Source: Sphingorhabdus sp. EL138
Lineage (GTDB): Bacteria; Pseudomonadota; Alphaproteobacteria; Sphingomonadales; Sphingomonadaceae
NCBI RefSeq assembly: GCF_945882965.1
Contig: NZ_CAMCWY010000010.1
Location: 23,966 to 87,965 of the forward strand
Reading direction: 5' to 3'
DNA: 64,000 nt
Shown here: positions 1 to 10,363 of the stretch, one piece after another
How positions within the stretch are numbered: the first letter of the stretch is position 1
Layout of the letters: each line of letters opens with the position of its first letter
Made by a program: the position numbers and the translations under genes
The notes under the pieces: generated by a model
What the model saw: only the letters and a program-made list of their open reading frames with translations
Database searches by the model: none
Told to the model about the DNA's origin: nothing

Positions 1-495
1 GTTCCAGCGTTTTTGACGCCACTATCGGCGGCGTTTCTGCATGGCGGTGTCACGCATGTGGTGATGAACATGCTGATGCTTTTGCTCATCGGTAAGATGG
101 TGGAGCGCATATTGGGCGGTGGGCTCTATCTCACGCTTTACATCGGATCGGCTTATATGGCTGCTGCTATGGAGTGGGTCGCGTCATTCATGGCTTGGCC
201 CATGTCTTTGGACATGATGGCGCCTGCCATTGGCGCAAGCGGCGCGATTTCCGGGATTATTGGCGCTTATGTTCTGCTGTTTCCGAACAAAAAACCAAAG
301 GCTTGGGGACCAATCCCTGCTGACTATGCCCGGCCATTGCACTTAAACATCGCCTGGGCGGGGTTAAATCTTGCACTCGGTTTTGTAGGGCCCAGCTTGG
401 GAATCGGTATCGCAATATGGTCACATATTGGCGGGTTTATCGCTGGATTATTGCTGGCGCGGCCATTGTTATTTTGGCGGTATCGGCACGCATAA
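1..495 (+). CDS. Rhomboid-family intramembrane serine protease, 5' truncated
   Basis: The reading frame is open from the first base, so the gene starts upstream of the window and about 164 C-terminal residues are present. Rhomboids cleave transmembrane substrates inside the inner membrane with a Ser-His dyad. The visible part has the typical loop 'FLHGGVTHVVMNM', the active-site motif 'GASGAISG' (catalytic Ser) and a late membrane helix with 'SHIGGFIAGLLLA' carrying the catalytic His. Several hydrophobic segments alternate with short loops, as in the six-helix rhomboid core. The length fits the C-terminal three quarters of a bacterial rhomboid. Substrates are not inferable. The following gene is on the opposite strand, so this gene ends its transcription unit. 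Confidence 0.88.
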   Translation, partial: VPAFLTPLSAAFLHGGVTHVVMNMLMLLLIGKMVERILGGGLYLTLYIGSAYMAAAMEWVASFMAWPMSLDMMAPAIGASGAISGIIGAYVLLFPNKKPKAWGPIPADYARPLHLNIAWAGLNLALGFVGPSLGIGIAIWSHIGGFIAGLLLARPLLFWRYRHA

Positions 496-514
496 CCGGC
501 GCTAGGTGCCGTTA

Positions 515-734
515 TCAGCTTTCGGGCTGCAAAAGCTTGTGCAAATGCACCACAACATATTTCATTTCGGCATCATCGACGGTTCGCTGCGCGCGCCCCG
601 CGCCATGCTTCCTCAGCACTGGCGTAATCGGGAAACATGCCGATAATGTCCAAATTTTCGAGGTTGGTAAAGTTTAACGTTTGCGGGTTGTCAACGCGGC
701 CGCCAAAAACTAGATGTAATTTCGTATCGCTCAA
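515..734 (-). pseudogene. DUF4170-like small protein, frameshifted
   Basis: Reading from a TTG start at 734, preceded by an AAGGA-type ribosome site, gives MSDTKLHLVFGGRVDNPQ and so on, ending '...DYASAEEAWRG'. The frame is then lost in a GCGCGCG run near 590-600. The next frame continues as 'AQRTVDDAEMKYVVVHLH' and 'KLLQPES' to a TGA at 515. The span is 220 bases, 73 codons plus one base, which fits a single-base insertion. The joined protein resembles the small DUF4170 family common in alphaproteobacteria (family assignment from memory). Function is unknown. It is the last member of a minus-strand cluster, 10 bases after the preceding gene. The break may be real or a sequencing error in a GC repeat. 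Confidence 0.6.
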
Positions 735-744
735 ACAACTATCC

Positions 745-1230
745 TTAACTTTTTTCCTTGGCCGCGTCTGTAGCAGCCTGACCGGCGGCCTTTACAGCGA
801 GAGCGGCCTTGCTGACAAGCTCTCTGAATTGTGCACGCATCGCTTCGCCATTTAGCCCAAGCGTGTCCACTTGGGTCATGCCCGCAACTTTTGCAGCTTC
901 GGCTACTTTGCGTGCTTTTTTGTTCAATTTCTTGCCTGTCTTGCCCAATACTTTGGTCTCGCGTTCGGTCCGTGGCAAGAGCGCGCCGACGATCGCACCA
1001 ATGGCAATTCCGCCCAATACAATGGCCAGCGGGCTTTTATCGACACTCTCAATCGTTTTATCTTTTGCCTGGCGTGCAATCACCTTCGACTGCTCTACGC
1101 CGGTAGCTGCAGCATCTTTGCTTTTTTCAAATGCCACCGAAGCCTTGTGACGCGCCGCAGCGCGTGAACGTGCGGTCTTCGCTTTTGCGCTATCAGTTGC
1201 GGATTTGATGCTGTCGCCAATCTTGCTCAT
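745..1230 (-). CDS. Membrane-anchored Ala/Lys-rich protein, unknown function
   Basis: A 161-residue protein, very rich in Ala, Lys, Ser and Thr. The first 60 residues look like an amphipathic, probably helical or coiled region. They are followed by one hydrophobic segment (about residues 67-86, 'SPLAIVLGGIAIGAIVGALL') and a basic helical C-terminal part. The layout recalls the ElaB/YqjD/DUF883 type of tail- or mid-anchored inner-membrane proteins, but I cannot name a family. It is fourth in a tightly packed minus-strand cluster (DUF883-like, holin-X-like, a second membrane protein, this gene, then the DUF4170-like gene), with 14 bases to its upstream neighbour. Co-expression with envelope or stress functions is an inference from this context. 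Confidence 0.7.
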   Translation of the reverse strand: MSKIGDSIKSATDSAKAKTARSRAAARHKASVAFEKSKDAAATGVEQSKVIARQAKDKTIESVDKSPLAIVLGGIAIGAIVGALLPRTERETKVLGKTGKKLNKKARKVAEAAKVAGMTQVDTLGLNGEAMRAQFRELVSKAALAVKAAGQAATDAAKEKS

Positions 1231-1244
1231 ATATCGTTCCTATA

Positions 1245-1580
1245 TCATTTGCTGGTGGGCGTTTTGCCTTTACTTTGCCGCAGCTTCGAAATCCAACGCG
1301 AAATCGGACCGCGCGTCGCAATTAACAAGGCACTTACCCCAATAACACCGATGACGGGGGCATTGTTCTTCGCAATTTGAACTGTCTCATCTACGATCTG
1401 TTTGGTTTGGGTGGTTTGACGTTCGACCAACCGTCGAAGTTGATTGCGTGGATTAAGGGCATCACGTGTGACGGCCAAGCTGTCTTTGAACCTACGCCGC
1501 AAATACCGCCGCTCAGCGTCGGACACAATTACGCTTTTACGGTCAGTGGTAACAGGTTCTTCAGGTAAGATCGTCGGCAT
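1245..1580 (-). CDS. Small membrane protein of the holin-X/DUF883 cluster
   Basis: A 111-residue protein with a charged N-terminal half (Arg-rich around residues 24-55), a probable amphipathic helix, one hydrophobic segment ('NAPVIGVIGVSALLIATRG', about residues 70-88) and a basic C-terminus. This resembles the small DUF3618-like partners found next to Holin-X proteins in alphaproteobacteria, but the family match is uncertain. Its start overlaps the end of the upstream holin-like gene by 20 bases, which suggests translational coupling. No enzymatic motif is visible. A one-pass inner-membrane protein with the charged domain in the cytoplasm is the most likely topology. Confidence 0.65.
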   Translation of the reverse strand: MPTILPEEPVTTDRKSVIVSDAERRYLRRRFKDSLAVTRDALNPRNQLRRLVERQTTQTKQIVDETVQIAKNNAPVIGVIGVSALLIATRGPISRWISKLRQSKGKTPTSK

Positions 1581-1959
1581 TTTTCTGCATTTCCGGGAAG
1601 TAAACTTTCCGCATCCATTTTCGGGCCAATAGTGCGAAAATTATGCCGATGACTATAAAGCTTATGGTGACCAGCAAGGTTGCCGCCAATGGACCGATTA
1701 ATGGCGAAAGGGTAAGGACCAGCCCGAGCACCAGCGCAATGGACGCTCCGCCAAATGCGAGGGCCGCGATTGCGCCATATTGGAACGACCAGCGGAATAT
1801 GTTGCGTGTGTAATCTAGCCGCGACCGATGATAGCGCATTTCTGCCTTCACCATTGCACGCAGATCCTCCATAACCAACGCAACCTGTTCGCTTGCGCTT
1901 GGTTCAATCGGCGGTACTACGTCTTCCAACGCTTGGAGCTGAGGTTCGTCGATCTTCAT
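1561..1959 (-). CDS. Phage holin family (Holin-X/DUF1469-like) membrane protein
   Basis: A 132-residue protein with an N-terminal charged helix (about residues 20-50, many Glu/Arg) and two long hydrophobic helices (about 58-83 and 88-112, the latter with 'LLVTISFIVIGIIFALLARK') ending in a basic tail. This matches the Holin-X / DUF1469 superfamily layout: an amphipathic N-terminus and a two-helix hairpin. Despite the name, chromosomal members are not phage lysis genes and their role is unknown. It sits between a DUF883-like gene 54 bases upstream and another small membrane protein that overlaps its 3' end, so it is probably one transcript. Confidence 0.75.
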   Translation of the reverse strand: MKIDEPQLQALEDVVPPIEPSASEQVALVMEDLRAMVKAEMRYHRSRLDYTRNIFRWSFQYGAIAALAFGGASIALVLGLVLTLSPLIGPLAATLLVTISFIVIGIIFALLARKWMRKVYFPEMQKNADDLT

Positions 1960-2013
1960 CTTACCCGCTTATCGGCCATATGCGGCATTTTGCAATGCCG
2001 CCTGTGTTGCTAC

Positions 2014-2535
2014 TTAGGTGTCTTTACCGCCCGAACGGACTAGACGCGCCAAAACAAAGCCAATTGCGGCAGCGGCGCCAATGGCGACAGCAGGGCTTTT
2101 GCGGACGAATTGTCGTGCATCTTCTGCCAACATATCCACATCCTTGGCGTCCATTTTGTCGGCGAAGCCATCAACCATGTCGGCTGCGCTACGGGCATAG
2201 TCGCCATATTGCTTTCCAACATTATCGTCGATGGTGCCAGCGCTATCGCGGATAAGCTTGCTGATGCTGCCAACGGCCTCAGTAGCGCGATCCTTACCTT
2301 TGGTTGCTGCCGCGCGGACGCTGTCGGTGGCTTGGGCCTTAAAATCATTCATATCCGATTTGACCTTTGATTTGACATTGTCGGTCTTGCCTTGGGCTGG
2401 TTGCGCCTTTGCTTCGGCCTTTGGCGCAGCGGTTTTGGCTTTGGTAGTCTTGGCGGCTACCTTAGCAGCAGGCTTGGCTGCTGTTGGCTTAGTGGCTGCT
2501 TTCTTGGCGGCTGCGGGCTTTTCGGTCTCGGCCAT
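2014..2535 (-). CDS. DUF883/ElaB/YqjD-like C-tail-anchored protein
   Basis: A 173-residue protein. Residues 1-50 are a low-complexity Lys/Ala/Pro tract of 'AAKPAAK' type repeats. Residues 55-140 are charged and helical, and the C-terminus carries one hydrophobic anchor ('SPAVAIGAAAAIGFVLARLV') followed by a short polar tail. A helical body plus C-terminal membrane anchor is the signature of the ElaB/YqjD/DUF883 family, some of whose E. coli members bind ribosomes at the inner membrane in stationary phase. The Ala-Lys-rich extension is an addition that could bind nucleic acid (inference). It is the first gene of the minus-strand cluster, so the cluster promoter should lie at 2536-2733, shared with the divergent eno gene. 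Confidence 0.72.
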   Translation of the reverse strand: MAETEKPAAAKKAATKPTAAKPAAKVAAKTTKAKTAAPKAEAKAQPAQGKTDNVKSKVKSDMNDFKAQATDSVRAAATKGKDRATEAVGSISKLIRDSAGTIDDNVGKQYGDYARSAADMVDGFADKMDAKDVDMLAEDARQFVRKSPAVAIGAAAAIGFVLARLVRSGGKDT

Positions 2536-2691
2536 AAGAATGACTCCTTTTGAACAACTGGGGCGAAAGAAATTGTCTTGCTACCCACGGATATTTGTAT
2601 TGCGGGTGCCTTAGTCAACTATAGCACCGCAAATTCAGTTTTAAAATCGATATGTCGGAGCATCGTTGCCAAAACCCGATCACAAGGATAG

Positions 2692-4008
<1,317 letters not shown>

Positions 4009-4054
4009 CCGTGATATCCTTGCCAACCCGTGTAAAATATGATTCAGTCTGAGC

Positions 4055-4366
4055 ATGGCCCGAGGCAATAAAAAACCGGATTATATGAAGTCAGTGGTTG
4101 GGCCCGCCTTGGGGCTTCTGGCTTTGCTCGGCATCGCGTCATACGCGTTGCTGGGTCCGACTGGGATCCTTGCATGGACCGACTATCGCGCCGCGTTGAG
4201 TGAGCGTAAAATTGAGTTGGCAAAATTGCAGAAAGAACGCGACGCGTTAAGAAATCGGCAGCTCTTGTTGGATCGGGACAATGTCGACCCGGACCTTGCG
4301 GGCGAACTCATGCGTAAAGAATTGAACGTTGTTGCCCCTGACGAGGTTGTTGTTCCGTTAAAGTAA
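4055..4366 (+). CDS. ftsB: Septum formation initiator, FtsB/DivIC family
   Basis: A 103-residue bitopic protein. It has a short basic N-terminus, one transmembrane helix (about residues 15-35, 'VVGPALGLLALLGIASYALL'), a coiled coil (about 43-75, 'LSERKIELAKLQKERDALR') and an acidic C-terminal tail with 'RKELNVVAPDEVVV', the conserved end of the DivIC/FtsB family. In other bacteria FtsB forms the FtsQLB complex that activates septal peptidoglycan synthesis. Location between eno and pdhA is widespread in alphaproteobacteria. It starts 47 bases after eno, so co-transcription is likely. Confidence 0.88.
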   Translation: MARGNKKPDYMKSVVGPALGLLALLGIASYALLGPTGILAWTDYRAALSERKIELAKLQKERDALRNRQLLLDRDNVDPDLAGELMRKELNVVAPDEVVVPLK

Positions 4367-4491
4367 GGCGCTGGCCGTCACATGAATAGCTATGCAGAGC
4401 TTTCCGTTGCGGAAAAGCGCTTTTCACCGAGGCTGATTTTGACTAGGCGGCGTCGTATTCGCGTATAAAAATTCCACCAAAGGAAATGATT

Positions 4492-5562
4492 TTGGCCACC
4501 ACCCCAGCGAAAAAATCTACTTCCAAAAAGGCAAGTGTCAGCGAAGACGCGGCGCGTGCCAATCGGGAGCGTCCGACCGAGCCAGTGCCGTATAAAGCGA
4601 CAAAGGAAGAGCTTTTGAAGTTCTACCGTGAGATGTTGCTGATCCGGCGGTTCGAGGAAAAGGCGGGGCAGCTTTACGGTCTGGGTCTGATAGGTGGCTT
4701 TTGCCATTTATATATCGGGCAAGAAGCCGTCGCGATTGGGCTTCAATCTGCGCTGACGCCCGGTAAAGACAGCGTTATAACCGGGTATCGGGACCATGGC
4801 CATATGCTGGCTTATGGCATTGACCCGAATGTCATCATGGCCGAGCTGACCGGCCGCGCCGCGGGCATATCAAAGGGCAAGGGCGGATCGATGCACATGT
4901 TTTCGACCGAACATAAGTTTTACGGCGGACATGGGATTGTTGGCGCGCAGGTATCGCTGGGTGCTGGCCTTGCTTTTGGGCATAAATATGCGAACGATGG
5001 CGGCGTGTGCCTTGCCTATTTTGGCGACGGGGCATCCAACCAAGGGCAAGTATATGAGAGCTTCAACATGGCGGAGCTGTGGAAACTGCCCATCATTTTC
5101 GTGATCGAAAATAACCAATATGCAATGGGCACCAGCGTCAACCGCGCGTCTTCCGAGGACCAGCTTTACCGCCGCGGTGAGAGCTTCCGCATCCCTGGTA
5201 TTCAGGTCGACGGCATGGATGTGCTTGCCGTGCGCGGCGCGGCCGAAGTTGCGCTGGATTGGGTGCGCAGCGGTAAAGGACCTGTATTGTTGGAAATGAA
5301 AACCTACCGTTATCGGGGCCATTCCATGTCCGACCCTGCCAAGTACCGCAGCCGTGACGAGGTCCAGTCGGTCCGCGACAACAGCGACCCGATTGAAGGT
5401 TGCAAGGCCTATCTCACCGAAATGGGCGTAAGCGAAGACGCGCTTAAGGTGATTGAAAAAGAGATTCGGAAAATTGTGAATGAGTCCGCCGATTTTGCCG
5501 AAACTTCGCCAGAGCCCGACTTTGCCGCACTATATACTGACGTTCTGGTGGAGCAATATTGA
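4492..5562 (+). CDS. pdhA: Pyruvate dehydrogenase E1 component, alpha subunit
   Basis: About 356 residues. With the beta subunit it forms the thiamine-diphosphate E1 enzyme that decarboxylates pyruvate and acetylates the lipoyl arm. Visible motifs are '[15 protein letters not shown]', '[11 protein letters not shown]', the TPP motif beginning 'GDGASNQG' and continuing to '[11 protein letters not shown]', and the phospho-loop-like '[15 protein letters not shown]'. The N-terminus is a Lys/Ala/Thr-rich extension of about 30 residues. Two starts compete. An ATG at 4486 sits directly on the AGGA at 4481-4484, whereas the TTG at 4492 has about 7 bases of spacing and yields MATTPAKK, so I prefer 4492. 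The stop TGA overlaps the pdhB start (TGATG). Confidence 0.96.
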   Translation: MATTPAKKSTSKKASVSEDAARANRERPTEPVPYKATKEELLKFYREMLLIRRFEEKAGQLYGLGLIGGFCHLYIGQEAVAIGLQSALTPGKDSVITGYRDHGHMLAYGIDPNVIMAELTGRAAGISKGKGGSMHMFSTEHKFYGGHGIVGAQVSLGAGLAFGHKYANDGGVCLAYFGDGASNQGQVYESFNMAELWKLPIIFVIENNQYAMGTSVNRASSEDQLYRRGESFRIPGIQVDGMDVLAVRGAAEVALDWVRSGKGPVLLEMKTYRYRGHSMSDPAKYRSRDEVQSVRDNSDPIEGCKAYLTEMGVSEDALKVIEKEIRKIVNESADFAETSPEPDFAALYTDVLVEQY

Positions 5563-6920
5563 TGGCAATCGAACTTAAGATGCCCGCGCTGTCACCAACG
5601 ATGGAAGAGGGCACCTTGGCCAAATGGCTGGTGAAAGAAGGCGATAGCGTCAAATCTGGCGATATTCTTGCCGAGATTGAAACCGATAAGGCGACGATGG
5701 AATTTGAAGCTGTGGACGAAGGCGTGATTTCGTCGATCACCGTTGCAGAAGGGACCGATCGCGTCAAAGTCGGCACGGTTATTGCGTTGATTACGGGTGA
5801 GGGAGAGGAACCTGCGCCTGCGCCTTCTCCAAAACCAGTCGCATCAACCCCAGTCGAGATGCCGATACAAAGTGCGCCAATCCCAACTATGTCGGATCTT
5901 AAGCCTATAGTATCCAGTTCTGCTAACGCGAACGGCAATATGCAATCCGTCACCTTACGCGAAGCCTTGCGCGATGCGATGGCCGAGGAAATGCGCCGCG
6001 ACGACCGCGTGTTTGTAATGGGTGAGGAAGTCGCCGAATATCAAGGTGCCTATAAGGTCACGCAAGGCCTGCTCGAAGAATTCGGCGCACGCCGGGTCAT
6101 TGACACGCCTATCACGGAATATGGCTTTGCTGGCGTTGGCGCGGGGGCGGCAATGGGCGGTCTAAGGCCAATCATCGAATTCATGACCTTTAACTTTGCT
6201 ATGCAGGCGATTGACCACATCATCAACTCAGCAGCCAAGACGAACTATATGTCGGGTGGTCAAGTGCGATGCCCTATTGTGTTTCGTGGGCCAAATGGTG
6301 CCGCCGCGCGCGTGGGCGCGCAACATAGCCAGAATTATGCACCTTGGTATGCCAGTGTGCCGGGACTGATTGTGATTGCGCCATATGACGCCGCTGATGC
6401 CAAAGGTCTGTTGAAAGCGGCTATCCGTTGCGAGGACCCGGTCGTATTCTTAGAAAATGAATTGCTCTATGGTCGCACCTATGAGGTTCCTATGGGCGAT
6501 GATCATGTCCTACCCATTGGCAAAGCGCGCGTCATGCGTGAAGGAACGGATGTAACCATCGTCAGCTATTCTATTGGCGTTGGCCTCTCGCTTGAGGCGG
6601 CGGATAGGCTGGCTGAAGACGGGATTAGCGCTGAGGTCATCGACCTGTGCACCATTCGTCCCCTCGACAAGTCGACGGTTTTGTTAAGTCTTGCAAAAAC
6701 CAACCGCTTGGTCGTTGCCGAAGAGGGCTGGCCAACATGTTCGGTTGGTAGCGAAATTCTGGCAATATGCATGGAAGAAGGCTTCGACGATTTAGACGCA
6801 CCGGTTTTACGTATCACGAACGAGGACGTGCCCATGCCCTATGCGGCAAATCTGGAGAAGGCGATGCTATTGAACGCGGACAAGATTGTGGCTGGCGTTC
6901 GCAGAACGTTGGGCGTCTAA
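5562..6920 (+). CDS. pdhB: Pyruvate dehydrogenase E1 beta subunit with N-terminal lipoyl domain
   Basis: About 452 residues. Residues 1-78 are a lipoyl domain beginning '[16 protein letters not shown]', with the lipoylated Lys in '[10 protein letters not shown]'. A Pro/Ala/Ser linker (about 85-125) leads to the transketolase-like E1-beta domain ('[14 protein letters not shown]', '[16 protein letters not shown]') and the C-terminal domain ('[13 protein letters not shown]'). A lipoyl domain on E1-beta, as well as on E2, is typical of alphaproteobacteria. ATG at 5562 overlaps the pdhA stop by one base (TGATG), indicating coupling. E2 and E3 genes are not in this window. Lipoyl synthase (lipA) is encoded at 43.5 kb. 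Confidence 0.97.
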   Translation: MAIELKMPALSPTMEEGTLAKWLVKEGDSVKSGDILAEIETDKATMEFEAVDEGVISSITVAEGTDRVKVGTVIALITGEGEEPAPAPSPKPVASTPVEMPIQSAPIPTMSDLKPIVSSSANANGNMQSVTLREALRDAMAEEMRRDDRVFVMGEEVAEYQGAYKVTQGLLEEFGARRVIDTPITEYGFAGVGAGAAMGGLRPIIEFMTFNFAMQAIDHIINSAAKTNYMSGGQVRCPIVFRGPNGAAARVGAQHSQNYAPWYASVPGLIVIAPYDAADAKGLLKAAIRCEDPVVFLENELLYGRTYEVPMGDDHVLPIGKARVMREGTDVTIVSYSIGVGLSLEAADRLAEDGISAEVIDLCTIRPLDKSTVLLSLAKTNRLVVAEEGWPTCSVGSEILAICMEEGFDDLDAPVLRITNEDVPMPYAANLEKAMLLNADKIVAGVRRTLGV

Positions 6921-7000
6921 TCGCGCAGTAACCACGCCTTGAAATTAGTAAGCTCTCGCAATATTGACAGTGGGCCCGCTACCTACGAAGCGCGCATAGA

Positions 7001-7597
7001 ATGACGGACTCTGTTTTGGAGTTGGCGCCGCCCGCCCGGTTGGCAATTGCTTATGCGCCGTCAGACGTTCGGTCTGCACTTGCGCTGCTTTTGCAAATTG
7101 ACAACCGCTTTGCCGAGATATTGCGCAATGCGCGTGAGCCGATGATCGCACAAATCAAGATGGCGTGGTGGCGCGAAGCTTTTGCCAGCGCAGCAGACGC
7201 GCGACCGAAGGGGGAGCCATTGCTGCAAGCGCTTAACGAAGCGGGCGATCGCATTCCGTTACGCGCACTTGAGGCGCTGGCGTCGGCGTGGGAGCAGTTG
7301 CTGGGCAGTGAGAAGTTCAGTCAAGATGTCATCGACGTCCATACCGAATTGCGCGCCGAGGCGATTTTTCTGACCTATGCGGGTTGGGTGGGCAGTGTGC
7401 AGGATATGCGGCCCATTGGGAGGTGCTGGGCGCTTGAAGCGTTGCGCATGCCTTTTCCAGAGCGTGTTGCAGGCTGCAATGTGCCGCACGCGCCATTACC
7501 AAAGGCACGGGCATTACGTCCATTATCGATTTTGACAATGTCCGTGCGGACAGTATCAGGACCAAGATTGATTTTACATGCGTTAACAGGGATATAG
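7001..7597 (+). CDS. Squalene/phytoene synthase-like family protein
   Basis: A 198-residue, helix-rich protein. The N-terminus ('LAIAYAPSDVRSALALLLQI') and the motif 'IAQIKMAWWREAF' match the squalene/phytoene synthase fold as seen in short NDUFAF6-like members. The C-terminus 'LPKARALRPLSILTMS' is also recognisable from sphingomonad homologues. The Asp-rich DxxxD motifs needed for prenyl-diphosphate chemistry are not evident, so catalytic activity is doubtful. The length is below that of true phytoene synthases (about 300 residues). It stands alone, 80 bases after pdhB. Physiological role unknown. Confidence 0.6.
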   Translation: MTDSVLELAPPARLAIAYAPSDVRSALALLLQIDNRFAEILRNAREPMIAQIKMAWWREAFASAADARPKGEPLLQALNEAGDRIPLRALEALASAWEQLLGSEKFSQDVIDVHTELRAEAIFLTYAGWVGSVQDMRPIGRCWALEALRMPFPERVAGCNVPHAPLPKARALRPLSILTMSVRTVSGPRLILHALTGI

Positions 7598-7640
7598 GTA
7601 TAAGCTCCGCTTGCTATGCATCAATAAGGAGGCGGTTGCA

Positions 7641-8103
7641 GTGCAACGTATGTTGATCGGCGGCGTTGCTGCCTTATGCATGGCGGGTGGCGGACTATTG
7701 GTCTGGCAGAGCATGGCCACGGAGCCGTCGCTTATCCCTGCGCCGCCACCGCCCGCTGCTATATCCGACACGCTGCCAGTCGCCGGGTCCGATGCGCCTA
7801 ATTTTGGTCCTGCGCACCCACCCCACCGGAGGTGCCTAAAGCCAGCCGTGAGGAGATGCGTTTCAACCGATATGAAGGCAATAAGGATGAGCTTGTCTCA
7901 CGCCTTGAAATGATGGGCAGCGGACCAAGGCTTTCAAGGCGCTGGATACCGATGGCAATAATTTGCTGACGTTTGAGGAATGGGCTGCGGCCACTGATCA
8001 GCGCTTTGCTGCTGCGGATGGTAACAAGGATCAGCTTTTGACGCGCAAGGAGTTCGCACGGACCCGGCCCAAGACAGCCGCCAAGCCGGGATGTCGTTGC
8101 TAG
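7641..8103 (+). pseudogene. EF-hand domain protein, two frameshifts
   Basis: A GTG start at 7641 has an AAGGAGG site at 7626-7632. The first frame gives a membrane anchor or signal segment ('MLIGGVAALCMAGGGLLVW') and a Pro-rich stretch, then shifts near 7815-7830 in a CACCCACCCCACC run. The second frame reads 'PTPPEVPKASREEMRFNRYE' and 'GNKDELVSRLEMMGS', then shifts again near 7915-7925. The third frame gives two EF-hand-like loops, 'DTDGNNLLTFEE' and 'DGNKDQLLTRKE', and ends 'KPGCRC'. Each shift fits one missing base. The intact gene would encode a periplasmic or anchored Ca-binding protein of about 154 residues. It converges on trmFO, 9 bases away. Confidence 0.7.
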
Positions 8104-8112
8104 GTCCTAACG

Positions 8113-9450
8113 CTAGGCTGCGATGGCCTGACTGGTGATCCAGCTGTTTAAGTCAGCCCGCGCCCTGCCGGTCATCGCCGCTTTGCGCGATTTCTTATGA
8201 ACTTTTTCGTCAAGCGGCGCGAATAGGCCAAAATTGATATTCATGGGTTGATAATCGTCGGCCAGTGCGTCGCCCGTGATATGGCCAAGCAATGCACCAA
8301 GCGCCGTGGTGGATGGTGGTGCAGTAACCGTGCGCCCGGTCAATTCCGCTGCCGTCATCATGCCAGCCATCAAACCAACGGCGCTGCTTTCAACATAGCC
8401 TTCGCAGCCGGTAATTTGCCCTGCAAAGCGGATATTCGGCGCGGATTTTAAGCGAAGCTGACGGTCCAACAATATGGGCGCGCGAATAAACGTATTGCGG
8501 TGTAGCCCGCCAAGCCGGGCAAATTCGGCTTCTGCGAGACCGGGGATCATGCGGAGCAATTCAACTTGCGCTTTATGTTTCATCTTCGTTTGAAACCCGA
8601 CCATGTTCCATAACGTGCCTTGTTTATTGTCTTGTCGCAATTGCACCACAGCATGCGCCCAGCGGCCAGTTCTGGGGTTGTCGAGACCAACAGGCTTCAT
8701 GGGGCCAAAGCGCAAGGTGTCTAACCCGCGCGATGCCATAACCTCAATCGGCATGCAGCCTTCGAAATAGGGCGTGTTGGTTTCCCATTCCTTGAACTCC
8801 GCTTTCTCCGAGTCCAGCAAACCTTGGTGAAAGGCGCGATATTGCGCCTCGTCCATCGGGCAGTTTATGTAATCCTTGCCTTCGCCCTTGTCCCAGCGCG
8901 AGGCGTACCACGCAATGTCCATGTCGATGCTGTCATGGTAGACAATGGGTGCAATCGCATCGAAGAAAGCGAGACGGTCTTCGCCCGTTTTCGCCATGAT
9001 GCTCTCCGCAAGGTTTGTTGCGGTCAATGGGCCAGTGGCGATGATCACTGGCCGGTCGGATGGAATGACGTCCACGCGCTCGCGGACGATTTCGATGTTA
9101 GTCTGGCTCTCCAGATGCTGGGTAACGGTTTGGGAGAAAACATCGCGATCAACCGCGAGCGCTGACCCTGCGGGCACCTTGGCCACTTCGGCGGCTTGCA
9201 TGATGAGTGAGCCCAGATCGCGCATTTCCTGATGCAGAAGGCCAACGGCATTGTTTTCGGCATCGTCCGACCGGAAACTGTTGGAGCACACCAGTTCAGC
9301 CAAGCCATTGGTTTGATGTGCTGGCGTCATGTCCCCCGATCCGCGCATTTCCGACAGCCGCACGCGCATCCCCCGCTGGGCCAATTGCCATGCCGCTTCG
9401 CAGCCTGCGAGACCGCCACCGATAACCTGGACATCATAATTTATGCTCAT
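8113..9450 (-). CDS. trmFO: FADH2-oxidising methylenetetrahydrofolate-tRNA-(uracil-5-)-methyltransferase TrmFO
   Basis: A 445-residue flavoprotein that makes ribothymidine at position 54 of tRNA using methylenetetrahydrofolate and FADH2. The N-terminus has the dinucleotide-binding signature '[20 protein letters not shown]'. Then come '[20 protein letters not shown]', the GidA-like '[13 protein letters not shown]', '[18 protein letters not shown]' and a C-terminal '[13 protein letters not shown]'. All are diagnostic of TrmFO rather than MnmG. The start at 9450 gives [13 protein letters not shown]. The open frame extends far upstream (to 9999) but that part is antisense to nnrD. The nnrD gene is divergent. 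Confidence 0.96.
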   Translation of the reverse strand: MSINYDVQVIGGGLAGCEAAWQLAQRGMRVRLSEMRGSGDMTPAHQTNGLAELVCSNSFRSDDAENNAVGLLHQEMRDLGSLIMQAAEVAKVPAGSALAVDRDVFSQTVTQHLESQTNIEIVRERVDVIPSDRPVIIATGPLTATNLAESIMAKTGEDRLAFFDAIAPIVYHDSIDMDIAWYASRWDKGEGKDYINCPMDEAQYRAFHQGLLDSEKAEFKEWETNTPYFEGCMPIEVMASRGLDTLRFGPMKPVGLDNPRTGRWAHAVVQLRQDNKQGTLWNMVGFQTKMKHKAQVELLRMIPGLAEAEFARLGGLHRNTFIRAPILLDRQLRLKSAPNIRFAGQITGCEGYVESSAVGLMAGMMTAAELTGRTVTAPPSTTALGALLGHITGDALADDYQPMNINFGLFAPLDEKVHKKSRKAAMTGRARADLNSWITSQAIAA

Positions 9451-9508
9451 GATTGCGCGGCTATCAAAAATCTTTGGCGCTGCACAGGCAAAAGCGCCAA
9501 GATGGGCT

Positions 9509-10363
9509 ATGGGATTTACAACTAACTCTTCAGGCGGCGGGACGATCTTGCGGCCATCGCTGGTTCCGCCGCCCTCTGACGCCCACAAATATAGCCGTGG
9601 GCATGCGATGGTCTGGAGCGGGCCGGTCTTGCACACTGGTGCTTCGAGGCTCTCTGCACAGGCGGCATTGGCGGTGGGGGCTGGCTTGGTCACTCTTATG
9701 GGTGAAAAAGCGGCGTTGGTTGAACAGGCCGCGCGCGTCACCGCGATCATGTTGCGCGAAACCGATATGTCCTTTTCCTGCGTCGATGATCGCGTTACCT
9801 CCTGTGCCATTGGTCCGGGGGCAGGGGCATCGGTTCGGCAGGCTGTCCTCCAGATCCTGAGCCTCAATGTCCCAACTATACTTGATGCTGATGCACTGAC
9901 GGCCTTTGAAGGCGACCCAGCCACCTTGTGCGGTGCAACGCGTCCGACGGACGTGATGACCCCGCATATTGGCGATTTCCTTCGCCTTTTCCCGGACATC
10001 CCAACCGATAATCGTGCGGACGCCGCGCGTCGCGCAGCGGATCGGGCACAATGTGTTGTGCTGCTGAAGGGTTATGAAACTTGGGTTGCTGCGCCCGATG
10101 GCCGCGCGTTGGTGAACCGCCATGCGTCACCTTGGCTGGCGACTGCCGGATCGGGAGATGTGCTAACCGGGCTGATTTGCGGGTTGGTAGCGCAAGGGGT
10201 GCCAGCGTTTGACGCGGCCAGCATAGCGGCATGGCTGCATGGCGATATTGGCGCACGCGGCGGACCGAGCCTAACCGCAGACAATATGATTAGCCATATT
10301 CCGCTTGTCTTGCGCGGGTGTTTGCACGATGCATCGGAACATGGCTCAGGATCTCGCACATAA
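9509..10363 (+). CDS. nnrD: ADP-dependent NAD(P)H-hydrate dehydratase (NnrD domain only)
   Basis: This enzyme repairs hydrated NADH/NADPH (NADHX) using ADP. Visible motifs are '[16 protein letters not shown]' near the N-terminus, 'AIGPGAGA' in the middle, '[16 protein letters not shown]' and the nucleotide-site motif '[16 protein letters not shown]'. Many bacteria fuse this domain to an N-terminal NADHX epimerase (NnrE). Here only the dehydratase is present. The ATG at 9443 would overlap the divergent trmFO start, so I prefer 9509, about 284 residues; evidence for either start is weak. The 3' end overlaps the following YhhN-family gene by 35 bases. Confidence 0.85.
   Translation: MGFTTNSSGGGTILRPSLVPPPSDAHKYSRGHAMVWSGPVLHTGASRLSAQAALAVGAGLVTLMGEKAALVEQAARVTAIMLRETDMSFSCVDDRVTSCAIGPGAGASVRQAVLQILSLNVPTILDADALTAFEGDPATLCGATRPTDVMTPHIGDFLRLFPDIPTDNRADAARRAADRAQCVVLLKGYETWVAAPDGRALVNRHASPWLATAGSGDVLTGLICGLVAQGVPAFDAASIAAWLHGDIGARGGPSLTADNMISHIPLVLRGCLHDASEHGSGSRT

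Noticed and set aside
7440..7500. Possible frameshift in the squalene/phytoene synthase-like gene
   Set aside because: The same frame continues into the conserved C-terminus; alternative frames give no family motifs.
9451..9999. Upstream extension of the trmFO reading frame
   Set aside because: It is antisense to nnrD and lacks similarity to TrmFO; the Rossmann motif starts right after the ATG at 9450.
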